DNA of 64,000 nucleotides from Persicaria tinctoria (taxonomy: Eukaryota > Streptophyta > Magnoliopsida > Caryophyllales > Polygonaceae): positions 16,623,967-16,687,966 of the forward strand of contig JBANSL010000004.1 in the NCBI GenBank assembly GCA_037127255.1. The letters run 5' to 3'. How positions within the stretch are numbered: position 1 is the first letter of the stretch; each line of letters starts with the position of its first letter. A program made the position numbers and the translations under genes. Shown in pieces: positions 10,894 to 21,356 of this stretch. The notes below the pieces were generated by a model, which did no database searches, had not been told where the DNA came from, and was given only the letters and a program-made list of their open reading frames with translations.

Positions 10894-11943
10894 ATGCGCC
10901 GTTCTGGTATTCCACCTGAATATTACGGTTTAGACGAACCAGAGCGCCTTCTACACATCAGAAATAGACTTCAAAGAGCAATGGAGAACGCTGAAACACA
11001 GGAGCAGCTGATCGCTAGGCTTACCAGGGATCTAGCCGCCAGGGATGCTGCTCTCGCCGCTGAGAGAGCAGAAAAGGAGCAAGCACAAGCTGAGCTTGCC
11101 CAATATCCAACCACTGCTGAAGATTATATGCATCCCACGCTCGTCGTGCCTGAATCGGCGATTCTAATCCCTGAAAACTCTTTTGAAATTCGCACTCAAT
11201 TTCTTATAGAGCTAAAAAATAATGCCTTTTACGGCAGATTTAATGAGTGCCCTCTTGAACATATTACTAATTTTCATGATATGTGTCGTACTCTTGCAGA
11301 AGGCACAACCTTGGAATATGTCAAGATGAAATCTTTTCGCTGGTCTCTTGCTGGGCCTGCACTGAAATGGCTGGAAGGGCTGAAAGCAAGATCACTCACA
11401 ACCTGGGCCCAAGTAGAGCAAGAGTTTCTGAACAAATTCTTCCCACCGGCCAAAACAGCACATCTCCGCCAGAAAATCACCGCCTTTAAACAGCAGAAAG
11501 GGGAACCGCTGGCAAGGGCATGGGAGCGCTACAAGGAACTTCTGCGATCTTGCCCCACTCATGGACAGCCACCCTACATCATTCAAGAGATCTTCTTCAA
11601 CTCTCTTGACCAAGTCACTAAGGACAGAATCAACAATTATACTCACTACGAGTATCTAACGATGCCGCCAAGTGACGCATGGGGTGTGCTGGAGAAGCTC
11701 ACCAACTACGACAACAAATATGGGTCTACTGCAACTTATGAAGAGAACCCATACGCCAGGCCAGCGCCATCTATGCCTCTCTATGAGCCAGCAAAGGAAA
11801 TTGATCCTGATGTTAGAGAGCAATACTACAGAGACCAGAATAGGAAGCTCATCAAGCAAGTAAAGTATCTCTCTGTCAACCAGCCTTGCATAGAATGCGG
11901 ATCGCAAAGGCACACCACTCCTGAGTGCCCACACACAGAGTAA
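10894..11943 (+). CDS. Gag polyprotein of the gag-protease element
   Basis: 349 codons from MRRSGIPPEYYGL. Residues about 30-70 are a Glu/Ala-rich helix. Residues about 105-250 form the retrotransposon Gag domain (FEIRTQFL, NAFYGRF, FRWSLAGPALKWLEGL, FLNKFFPP, AWERYKELL). CIECGSQRHTTPEC near the C-terminus is a canonical CCHC zinc knuckle (C-x2-C-x4-H-x4-C). It ends in TAA at 11941-11943; the same frame continues through a second stop, TAG at 12031-12033, into the protease ORF. The product should form the virus-like particle that packages the element's RNA. Confidence 0.85.
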   Translation: MRRSGIPPEYYGLDEPERLLHIRNRLQRAMENAETQEQLIARLTRDLAARDAALAAERAEKEQAQAELAQYPTTAEDYMHPTLVVPESAILIPENSFEIRTQFLIELKNNAFYGRFNECPLEHITNFHDMCRTLAEGTTLEYVKMKSFRWSLAGPALKWLEGLKARSLTTWAQVEQEFLNKFFPPAKTAHLRQKITAFKQQKGEPLARAWERYKELLRSCPTHGQPPYIIQEIFFNSLDQVTKDRINNYTHYEYLTMPPSDAWGVLEKLTNYDNKYGSTATYEENPYARPAPSMPLYEPAKEIDPDVREQYYRDQNRKLIKQVKYLSVNQPCIECGSQRHTTPECPHTE

Positions 11944-12129
11944 GTCAGATTGGCAAAGCACCATGAGGATGCAGCTTACGCAGGAGGGCCTAATCGCTAT
12001 ATGGGGGATCAAAGGCCTTATCAACAGCAATAGAACCAAGGTCCCCCTAGGAATCCTCCACCCTACAGAGCTCCAGGACATCCAGAAAGGGATCAAAGGA
12101 AGGATGATCTGCACCTGATCCTTGAGGAA

Positions 12130-14250
12130 ATGCGACGAAATCAGGGTACCATCAACAATCAGTTCCAGAACATCACCACCAAATTTGGAGAACTGGACAT
12201 CTGGAAAAGGGGAATTGAGACGCAGATAGGACAAATTTCTGCACAGATCCCACGACAGTCCGGCAAGCTCCCTGGGCAAACAGAACCAAATCCTAAAGGA
12301 AAGACTGGACACATAGCTGCTGTAAAACTCAGAAGCGGCCATCAACTTCAAGAGCCAGAAGTTGGAAAGCAACAGAACAGCAAGGAACAGCAAGTCGAGG
12401 TCGACAAACCCGTCGTCGATCTCGACCAGAGCCTAGTCGACCTCGACAAAGGTCTACTCGAGGTCGAGGAGAAATCTCCAGAATCGTCGTCTGCGCCGAA
12501 CAATAACTCGACTGAGCCCAATCTGGTCGAAGTCGACAAGCCTCTAGTCGACATCGAGGAGCCCCTGGTCGACATAGAGAAATCTGCAGCAACTCCGACG
12601 TCTGTTCTGGCTCCGACTCAGAAAAAGAAGCTGCCTTTCCCAACAAAATCTCTAAAGGACCCGGCGGAGAAAAAGTTTCAGCGCTTCATCAAGATGCTTC
12701 AGAAGCTCAATGTCACCATCCCCTTCACAGAAGCTCTCAATGAAATGCCGTCCTATGTCAAATTCCTGAAAGAGATTCTGAGCAAAAAGCGATCAATGGC
12801 AGAAATCACAGAAGAGTGCAGCCATCTGGACATACTGGAAAAGAGGCCGGATCCAGGTAAGTTTGCTATAACTATTGGATTTGGTCCATACAAAATTAAT
12901 GCCCTATGTGATCTTGGAGCCAGTGTTAGTATTATGCCTTTAACGATTTGGTCCAAGATTAAGATAGGTGCCCTGGAGCCTGTGGATGCTAGACTATACA
13001 TGGCCAACAACACAGTGGTCATTCCAACAGGCATGGTAGAGAATGTCCCAGTACAAGTAGGTAAATTCTTCGTCCCTGCTGATTTCTTAATTGTTGATAT
13101 GCAAGAAGATCCTGCTTGCCCGATTATTCTAGGGAGACCATTCTTGGCGACGGTGGATGCCAACATAAGCGTAAGGAAAGGAGTGCTCACTTTCAACATC
13201 AGCGATGAAGTGATTGAGTATTCCTTCAACAAAACTGAAAGATATACGGGTCCAATGGAAGAGGTCAAATCTATCTCTGCTGGCTACATCACATGCGGGG
13301 AACCCAAGGTCAGGAATATGACCCCTAAGGAGCTGGAAAAGAGGGACATGGAGGCCCAGGTGGAGGAGATCATGGAAATTCTCAAGGAGAACAAAGGAGC
13401 TAAGTATGGGGTCAAGATCGACCAGGGCTCCTCGACATCGAGTAGAACCCTAGTCGATCTCGACCAGACCAAGGCGACTCCACCAGCACCAGCTTCGTCG
13501 AACAGCAAACCAGAGGAACCAGCCCTACTCGAGATCGACAAAGATCTTGTCGATCTCGACCACCCCTCGGAGAACCCAGCGCCGCCTTCCTCGACGAGCA
13601 AGCCACCAGGAGGAGAAGTCTACTCAACCTCGAGTAGCTTTGTCGAGGTCGACCAGCACTCAGCACCACCAGAGCCACAGGGAGCAAAGCCGTACTCGAT
13701 ATCGAGTAGACAACTCGATATCGACAAGCCCTCTGCACCAGATTCTTCCTCCTCGATGAAGCCACCACCACCAGAACCAGAGCCCTACTCGACCTCGAGT
13801 AGGCTTGTCGAGGTCGACAAGACCTGTTCTTCCTCGACTTCTGATTCTTCGACTAGACCACCACCAGGACCAGCAAACTCGTCGATCTCGAGGAGCCCTA
13901 GTCGAGATCGACCAAACACCGTGGTGCCCGATTCCGTTTCTGCGAAGGTAAGCCAAGGTATGGATCTTTCTTCTCCTATTTCCATTAAAGATTTATCTAT
14001 ACATGGGAGAGGTTTGCCTTGGTATGTGCGATTGTGCAGGATTTCCAATGACGAGCCTAAGGAGTATGAAGTTGGAGACAAGCTCTATGTCTCTAAATCA
14101 AAGGATCATTGGTTTCCAAACAAATTCAACAAGAAGCGGATGGGACCGTTCGTGGTGAACAAGATCCATTCTGGAGGATTACAGCTGATGGACAAGAATG
14201 GAGTCTTATTTGAGGCCCAAGCTACATGGGCTCTGCAGATGCCACCTTGA
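12130..14250 (+). CDS. Protease ORF with palindrome-coded acidic repeats and integrase-C-like tail
   Basis: 706 codons, in the same frame as gag. Residues about 1-75 continue the Athila-type post-gag region (RRNQGTINNQF, AVKLRSGHQL). Residues about 85-150 and 435-595 are low-complexity and acidic, with VEVDK, VDLDQ, VDLDK, LEIDK and STSSR units coded by TCGANNTCGA palindromes. Between them, residues about 170-400 are a retropepsin-like protease with ALCDLGASVSIMPLTIW (active-site Asp about residue 261; DLG in place of DSG/DTG is usual in this lineage) and CPIILGRPFL. The last about 60 residues (YEVGDKLYVSKSKDHWFPNKF, RMGPFVVNKI) resemble the C-terminal domain of Athila-like integrases. No RT, RNase H or integrase core. 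The start codon is uncertain, as the protein may arise by readthrough. Confidence 0.75.
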   Translation: MRRNQGTINNQFQNITTKFGELDIWKRGIETQIGQISAQIPRQSGKLPGQTEPNPKGKTGHIAAVKLRSGHQLQEPEVGKQQNSKEQQVEVDKPVVDLDQSLVDLDKGLLEVEEKSPESSSAPNNNSTEPNLVEVDKPLVDIEEPLVDIEKSAATPTSVLAPTQKKKLPFPTKSLKDPAEKKFQRFIKMLQKLNVTIPFTEALNEMPSYVKFLKEILSKKRSMAEITEECSHLDILEKRPDPGKFAITIGFGPYKINALCDLGASVSIMPLTIWSKIKIGALEPVDARLYMANNTVVIPTGMVENVPVQVGKFFVPADFLIVDMQEDPACPIILGRPFLATVDANISVRKGVLTFNISDEVIEYSFNKTERYTGPMEEVKSISAGYITCGEPKVRNMTPKELEKRDMEAQVEEIMEILKENKGAKYGVKIDQGSSTSSRTLVDLDQTKATPPAPASSNSKPEEPALLEIDKDLVDLDHPSENPAPPSSTSKPPGGEVYSTSSSFVEVDQHSAPPEPQGAKPYSISSRQLDIDKPSAPDSSSSMKPPPPEPEPYSTSSRLVEVDKTCSSSTSDSSTRPPPGPANSSISRSPSRDRPNTVVPDSVSAKVSQGMDLSSPISIKDLSIHGRGLPWYVRLCRISNDEPKEYEVGDKLYVSKSKDHWFPNKFNKKRMGPFVVNKIHSGGLQLMDKNGVLFEAQATWALQMPP
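12385..12580. repeat. TCGANNTCGA palindromes in the coding region, cluster 1
   Basis: Six copies with one- or two-codon spacers (GTCGAGGTCGAC, GTCGATCTCGAC, GTCGACCTCGAC, CTCGAGGTCGAG, GTCGAAGTCGAC, GTCGACATCGAG). They are read as VEVD, VDLD, LEVE and VDIE. Confidence 0.8.
13425..13915. repeat. TCGANNTCGA palindromes in the coding region, cluster 2
   Basis: About eleven copies between 13430 and 13912, interspersed with Pro/Ser-rich spacers. The composite module at 13784-13821 (CCTACTCGACCTCGAGTAG followed by CTTGTCGAGGTCGACAAG) is nearly the same as 9141-9179 in the LTR. Confidence 0.8.
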
Positions 14251-15741
14251 GCATTAATGGAAGTCGGCCTAGCGACTATAAAATCTAGAGCATGTACATA
14301 GACTTTTTAGGACATTTAAGACTTTGTTTTTGGTTTTTGGTTTTGAACATTGTTTTTGGTTTTGGTTATTTCTATTTGTGGGTATATGTCTTCTACTTTT
14401 CAGGTCCATGGATAGAATCAAAGCTATAGTCATACTCGGAATAGGAGGTGCTCCATTCAAAATTTTGCAGCTCTGCACACATGTCTTGTGAGTTTCTTTC
14501 TTTACCCTTTACCTTGTTTTTATACAGTGGGGACACTGTAATGTTTAAGTATGGGGTGGGGGAAGGGCTTACTTTATGCATATTTGCCATATTTGACATT
14601 ACTTGTGCATTATTGCTCAGAATTGCTACATGGCTATTTTGGAATGCATTATTGATTTATGTGCTTATATGCATGTTTTCCAAATTTTGAGAAAAATGAC
14701 CCCCATTGAAATTTTGAATAATGTCATGGAAGCTTATATTGAACTCAACGATGCAAAATTAGATTCATTAGAGATATAGCATGAAATTGCCTAGTAAAGG
14801 GAAGTCACAATGAAGTGCATTATTTTTATGAAAACCATGAAAGGAGGTAAAATTTGAAGTTGCTTTTGACATGTTGCATGATAAGATGATGGAGGACTTT
14901 ATATTTCCATATAATGCTCATTGTAAATTCCTAGCCTTACCTATGCTTATGCATCACAAAAGCCATAGTATGCCTTATTTCATATATTGCTCCACATGCT
15001 CTAAAATATTGTCATTCTTTACCTTATCCGGGGATTATGTTGAGAATGATGTTACATTATGAAGATGTCATATGGTATTTGTGATTATTATTCTTATTGG
15101 AGTTTGGAGGGAAATTATATGAAATGTATGGAAAATTTAATGAGTGAAAGAAAATCCAATCACCTCAGGAGATAAAGGTAGATTGACCCTGCTCTCTGAG
15201 ATAATAGTTTGGAGAGATGGGACACATTGTGAGGAGTCCAAAGCACTAAGTATCCGGGGCCATTCATGACACCCATGTTTGTGACTCGCGAGAAGGCAGT
15301 GCTGAGGTTAGAGGGGTAAAAGCATTATTATTGAGAAAAAGCATTATGAAAGGTGATGAATCTTATGGAGAAGGAATGTGGAAATTCAATTTGGAAATAC
15401 TCCATTTCCCCGTATCATAAAAGCACCACATTGCCAGAAATTGCCCACCTTTAGCCTTTTACCTATCTACTCCTTCATGAGCTTAAATTAAAGTCTTCTT
15501 GATTATCAATGCTTTGTCACGTATAGATTGTTTGAGCATAATCCTCCTTTTGTGAGTAGATGTTGCTTTTATATATTTGCACATGCATGGATCTGTGACA
15601 CAAGTACCTTTTCGATGATGGTAATTGATTGCAGGGTTATATAAGAATGAATCTAGCTAATATGTTGAGAGTTTGAATTCTTCCCCTGAATGACAAATAA
15701 AAGTATTGCTTGAGGACAAGCAAGCTTAAGTATGGGGTGTT
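14251..15741. other. Non-coding 3' internal region of the gag-protease element
   Basis: About 1.5 kb without a supported ORF. It contains AAGTATGGGGTGGGGG at about 14547 and the closely related AAGTATGGGGTGTT before the 3' LTR, so a purine-rich tract is present twice. GAGGACAAGCAAGC near 15714 is typical of the Athila/Tat 3' end. Confidence 0.7.
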
Positions 15742-17915
15742 TGTTGTGAGCCTAATTTGCCATATTTTACACTTAATTTTATATCGATTTCTGCATACAT
15801 TGCATACATTTGGGTTAGAATAATACAGAATCTGTGTAGTTTATGCTTAGTTGTAATCTATGGAGGTCTACACAAGTTTTGGTTATATTTCGCAGAAATC
15901 GGACGCACTTTGGAGCTTAAAGGAAACTCATGGAGAAGCCAAGAATGGTGCAGCTGGAGAAAAGACCATTTTTCACCATTCTTCGTTCTGAATCAAACTT
16001 TGATGTCTTCATGAGAGTTGTAGCCCTCGGAAAGAGCTTTCCAACGCATGGTCATATGCGTCAATCCGACAAACGAGGACTCGGGAAAGTGCGTTTTAAG
16101 AACAGAGCAGAAAGCTGGGAAAACTCTACTCGAGATCGACTAGCATGTACTCGATCTCGACGAGCGCTGGTCGACCATACCTTCTCGAGTAGGGCTGGTC
16201 GAGGACACTGAGTCAGAGACAACCCGACTCCCGGAACCCTACTCGATCTCGAGTAGACTTGGTCGAGATCGACGAGCCATGTCCGGAGTCGACGAGCTGT
16301 GCCGAGCCGAGAAGCCGAGAAGCCGAAGACGAAGACGCAGACCACCTCTACTCGAGACAGAGTAGAGCTACTCGAGATCGACTAGACCTCCGAGCCATGT
16401 CCGAGCCTTGTCGAGCACCGGCTACTCGAGACAGACGAGGGCTACTAGAGATAGACGAGGGCTACTCGAGATCGACAAGGCCGTGGTCGAGGTCGACGAG
16501 CCCAGTGTCCAGAAACGCGTCGTCGATGACCTGTCCGAGTAGAGTTGGGATTCCTTGGTGCCGAAGGTGGAAGATTCTATCCAAATACATCAAGTTCTAT
16601 CTATGGAAGACGCAATCTATCAAGACATGAAGACTTACCCTATTTAGTTTTATCTTTTCCTTTAAGATTTATTTCCTTAAAACAATTTATTTATCTTTAA
16701 GGCTTTTAGATATAATTTTAGATATAGATAGATATCTTCTTTCCTAGAATAGCTAGGGAATGAAGGCTATAAATAAGGCCCTAGGGGGCTCAGTTTTAAT
16801 CATTCAATTTCAGAGCAAGACAAGTAGTTCCACAGATACAGTTTAGGAGTTCTAAGGTTTTTAGGGTTTTGGCTTTCTGCGAAAGTTGATTGCCGGAATT
16901 GTAAAGGCTTTTGAATATAGTTAATGCAAGTTATTTCTTTTCATTCAATGTCTGCAATTGCGATGAGGCGTGAGTAGTCCACCCACTTCTGGGGCTGGGG
17001 TGAGCCCGACGGTGGCCATGTGAGGCGATGCGATAAAGGTCAGATCTTTTTGTGCGATTCATTTTCTATCCCTATGAGCATGATTCTTTTGCGAGAGTTG
17101 AAGGTGATCCTTGTTTGTATTATTGAAGCGAAAGTGATCTTAATGCAACTTGGATTAATTATGTAAAAAAGGGTTAGTAACAATTAGGGTTTATGCGAAA
17201 GCCTCTATTTGCCTATTTGTTAATGACGAAAGTTATTTGATGGAAAGCATGATCTTTTATGCCTTTATGTGTTACTTTGCATGGTTATCGTTGTGGTGTT
17301 GATACCCTGGCCTTGGAAGTCTTTTAATATATTGATTTATTTTCTGTCGAAAAGCTGAGTTTGGGTTTGAGCAATTGCAATTTTCGTTATTTTAAAGTTT
17401 TTTGTCTTTTTTCTGTTTCTTGTCGACATAGACGAAACCCTTGTCGATCTCGAGTTACCTTTGTCGAGATCGAGTTGAGTTTTGCGGTCGAGATCGAGTT
17501 GGCTTGTTTTGTCGAGTTGCTTCGTTTTCGATTCTGAGTTACTGTTGTCGACTGTCTTTGTCTATCTCGAGTTGCTGTCGTCGAGATCGACCAGTGTGTG
17601 CCTTGCTTTGATTTGCTTTGCTTTTATTTTCTGTCTTTTAGTTTCTTTGCTTTTTGTTTTAGTTGCCCTTGCCGGGATTATTTGTTTCTGTTTTATTTCT
17701 GCTTCTGTGTTTGTTTCTGTTTTTTTTTCTGCTGTGCTGCTGCTGTGAGAATTTATAGCTACCTGAGAACTGCTGACGTGCTTCCTCGTGGATTCGATCC
17801 TGATTTTCTCTTACTACAACGGGAGGAAGTCTTGTATTTATTTGCTGAGACAGGGGAGTCTATCTGAACTATATTTTACATCTATTTCAATACTTGACCA
17901 ACTCCTGCAACAACA
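15742..17915 (+). repeat. 3' LTR (2174 bp) of the gag-protease element
   Basis: Nearly identical to the 5' LTR: the differences noticed are about six substitutions and an extra GAGAAGCCG-type 9-base unit near 16315. It carries both palindrome arrays and the TATA box at 16768-16775. Confidence 0.9.
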
Positions 17916-17920
17916 CCTAT

Positions 17921-19054
17921 GCTTAATTGTGGAAAGAGTCGGAAACTACGCTATTTTGGTGCTTCTATGCAGATTTAGATATTCGAGCTTCGAATGCTGG
18001 AGGAATCTTGGATCAAATGAACCTAAGGAGAGCTAGGACAAGCCATGAAAGAGTCAATACAAGCCGAGGAACAACGAATGAAGGAATCAAGATAGGTCTA
18101 AGAGCAGAAACGACCGCGAGCCGCGAAAATTGTCCGCGCGGCGTGCTGAACTTAAAACGCAATTTTCCGTGGCTTCGAATGTCTGATCGACTATTATGAC
18201 CATGCATTGGGAATCTCTCAACGAGCTCTACGTCTCCATGAAATCAGAAAGATTGGAGCATGTCGATGACAAGCGGCGTTCGCCGATCCTGCAGCACCCA
18301 TGGAAGATCTTGAGCGCCTGCTGAGTTGGCGCCCACCGCTGGCCATCGACACCCGCTGATCCTAGATTTCGTAGATTCTGCGTGAGGCTTCTACCAGCTC
18401 ATTGGGCCTTTCTTCTACCTTAATTTTGCCGACTCCTAACACTACAAATACACCTCTCTTCTCAGTCATTCAACACATAATTTACAATATACATCATTCT
18501 CTCTTTTCTCTCTCTTAGGGTTCTGCCTCCCTTGCTGAGCGGAAACCCTAGGTTTACTCTTATTTCTAGTTTTGCATGAAGGAAGCTATGCTAGGCTAAC
18601 TTCGCACTCATCTCGTTTGTCAAGATCGACATTGGTTTGGTTATCCAGGTTGTATCTATTAATATTATTTCCATTTCCTTTGGTTTTATATTGTTATTTT
18701 GTTGTTGCTTTGTCTTGATTGATCACATAGATTGAGTTGCATTTAGCTAGTGTTTCGACTACCTCCGCTATTACGGGTCGAACCTATAGTAAAAAACACA
18801 CCCGAAAGAACAGGTTGGGAAGGTGGATTGTGTAAGAAGATCGAGACTTGAGGAATATTACTCTCAGTGCGGCCGATGTCTATGGTTAGACTAGGTATAC
18901 ATTGCTACAAACTTCCAGTGGTATTGCTGAAGTGCTATAGGAGACAGCTAGGACCTAGTGTTGCTCGACCCCCAAGCAAGAGTAAGAAGCATTCTATGCA
19001 TACATTAGCTAGTCACTAGGGTAATAATTAAGAAGAATCAAAGAACGAGGTAAC
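17921..19054. mobile_element. Middle part of the decayed host retroelement
   Basis: Lies between the two nested insertions. It has no ORF of note. TACAAATACACC at about 18443-18454, followed by a pyrimidine-rich stretch, resembles a plant LTR promoter and leader. It continues after the copia insertion at 23910, where GTGGGATCGACAGC and CTATACTAGTGTTG resemble LTR ends of Athila/Tat elements. Confidence 0.4.
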
Positions 19055-19452
19055 CAACCTGATAGATTACATAGGTCTCCTATTGTATAGTGGGCTAAAA
19101 GCCCGTTAAGACCCAATACCTTTGTAACCTATATATATGTTATATCAATGAATGGAAACCCTCAAGGAGGACATTATAATCAATCTCATCATCTCACGTG
19201 GTATCACAGCCTAAGATCCAAAGACCCTAAATTTCTTTTTCTCTAACCCTAGCCGCCACCTCTCTCTCTCTCTCCTCGCCGCCACCTCTCTCTCTCTCTC
19301 TCTCTCTCCTCGCCCCCACCCACTTCGGCCGGTCCTCTCTCTCTCCTCGCCGCCACCCTCCCCACCCGCCTCGGCCACTCTCTTGCCGTCGGCCTCCCCG
19401 TCCTCTTGCCGCCGACCCATCACTCCTCTCTCTCTCCATCCTTCTCGTCACA

Positions 19453-20376
19453 ATGACCACCGAACCCACCGCCACCAAATCACCCTTCCATTCCGCCCTA
19501 ACCATCTCCAATATCAAAAATTGCATCCCTATCATTCTTGATCATAAATCCAGTACCTACACCATGTGGTCGCACCTCTTCACGACCCATGTCAAGGCTC
19601 ATAAAGTCCTCCACCACATTGACTCCTCCGCCAAACGCCCTGAAAGCGAAGACGACGATCTCTTCGCTCAACTTGACACCATTGTCCTTCAATGGATCTT
19701 CAACACCATCTCAAAAGATCTATTGACCACCATACTCGACCCCAAAGACTCCGCCTTGAATGCTTGGAAGAAACTTCAGGAGATCTTTCAAGACAACAAG
19801 TACACCCGTGTTGTCTATCTCGAGCACGAATTCTCAAGTTGCAAGCTTTCTTCTTTCCCGTCGATATCTGCCTACTGTCAGCACATCAAGACCTTGGCTG
19901 ATCAGCTTGATGCTATCGACTCCAAACCCAGCGCCACCCGTCTCGTCCTCTAGGTACTCTCGGGCCTCCCTTCCGAATACAATGCTGTTGCTACTCATAT
20001 ATAGCAGACGAAACCTCTCCCTACGTTCGAGAAGACCCGGTCTCAACTGATCCTGGAGGAGACTCGCCTTCAACGTCAGACAACCGACGCCGCCAAAGAC
20101 AAGACGGCGTTGGTCTCATCCAGTGACATCATCGAGCAGCTTGCCCTCCAGCCCGGCCGCAGCAACGACCAGCAGGGATCACGAGGCGGCGGCCGCAGCA
20201 ATGGCCGCAGCAGTGGCCGCCCGCAGCACTATGATCCCCGACACCCCTCTTGGTACCCCAACCCTGGCTACCCTCCTTGGATGCCCTATGGCTACCCCGG
20301 TGCGTCGTTTTGTGGACCAGCCCCGTATCCCCCGTCAGCAGGGCTTGTTGGGTCCTGCTCCCCGCCCATCGTCTGA
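19453..20376 (+). pseudogene. gag of the 19-kb copia element, broken
   Basis: Starts MTTEPTATKSPFHSAL and contains YTMWSHLFTTHVKAHKVLHHID and WKKLQEIFQDNKYTRVVYLEHEF, a copia Gag (UBN2-type) domain. TAG at 19951-19953 and a second stop near 20001 interrupt it. The frame resumes as LVSSSDIIEQLALQPGRSNDQQ and is Gly/Arg-rich. No clear CCHC zinc knuckle was seen. Confidence 0.75.
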
Positions 20377-21118
20377 TCAGGCATACCCGACTGATGTGCA
20401 CAATGCCTTCTCCTCAATGCAGCTGACACCCCCTGACGCCGCTTGGTACATGGACACTGGCGCTACCTCTCATATGACGAACTCCTCAGGTACTCTCTCA
20501 TCTCTTTCTTTTAAGGGTCTTGCTCATTCTATTATCGTCGGCAACGGTGGTCGCCTTGCTACTTCGGGCATTGGCCACACCACATTACCAACCCCTACCA
20601 ACCCTTTGCACCTCAACAACGTCCTTGTTGCCCCCAAACTTGTCAAAAACCTTATCTCTGTCCGTCGGTTCACCACTGACAATAATGTTTCTCTTGTGTT
20701 TGATCTGTTTGGTTTCTCTGTGAAGGATCTTACTACGGGGGTTACTCGCCTGAGATGTAATAGCACCGGGGAGCTCTATCATGTGTCGTCACCCTCACCA
20801 TCCAGCCCGTCAAGTCCAGTCGCCCTCTCGACATCATCATCCAGTCTTTGGCATGCACGCCTTGGTCATCCCAGCCCTGCAGTTTTAGATTTACTTCGTT
20901 CTAAGAGTCTTGTCCAATGTAATAAAGAGCATCGCTCTAGTTTATGTTCGTCTTGTCAGTTAGGCAAGCATGCCAGACTTCCTTTTCAACGATCTTTAAA
21001 CACTACATTTGCACCTATTGATATTATTCATAGTGATATTTGGACATCTTCTGTGCCTAGCAAGGAGGGTCATAAGTATTACCTCTTGTTTCTGGATGAT
21101 TATACACATTTCTTATGA
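20123..21118 (+). pseudogene. Protease and integrase N-terminal part of the 19-kb copia element
   Basis: Open for 331 codons in another frame than gag. WYMDTGATSHM is the protease active site. WHARLGHPSPAVLDLLRSK, then CSSCQLGKHARLPF, is the integrase zinc-binding and pre-core region, followed by IIHSDIWTSSVPSKEGHKYYLLFLDDYTHFL of the integrase core. The frame then stops and further stops follow to 21360. Confidence 0.8.
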
Positions 21119-21356
21119 GTTTTCCCTCTGCACTTTAAATCTCAAGTGTTCCCTATCTTTGCCAAATTCCACGCTTACATCAAAACACAGTTTCACACCT
21201 CTGTCAAGTGTTTCTAATGCGACAATGTCCGCGAATTTGACAACAAAGATTTTCACAATTTTTATTAATACCAATGGGATCTCCTATCACTTGTCCTGCC
21301 CCTACACCTCTCAACAAAATGACAAGGCCGAACGAATCATCTGAACCATTACCAAT

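Larger units (their letters stand above)
8645..17915 (+). mobile_element. Non-autonomous Athila/Tat-like Ty3 LTR element with gag and protease only
   Basis: Two LTRs (8645-10810 and 15742-17915) start TGTTGTGAGCC and end CAACAACA, with a 5-bp target duplication CCTAT at 8640-8644 and 17916-17920. The primer site after the 5' LTR is TGGCGCCGTTGCCGGGG, the tRNA-Asp type usual in Athila-like elements. The 3' LTR is preceded by GAGGACAAGCAAGC and a purine-rich tract. The interior codes for gag with a zinc knuckle, a protease and a tail resembling an integrase C-terminus, but no reverse transcriptase, RNase H or integrase core. Such elements (TR-GAG/LARD-like) need proteins from a partner. The LTRs differ by only a handful of changes, so insertion is recent. 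Confidence 0.9.

Noticed and set aside
11656..12393. 245-codon minus-strand frame
   Set aside because: Antisense shadow of the gag/protease coding region of the LTR element.
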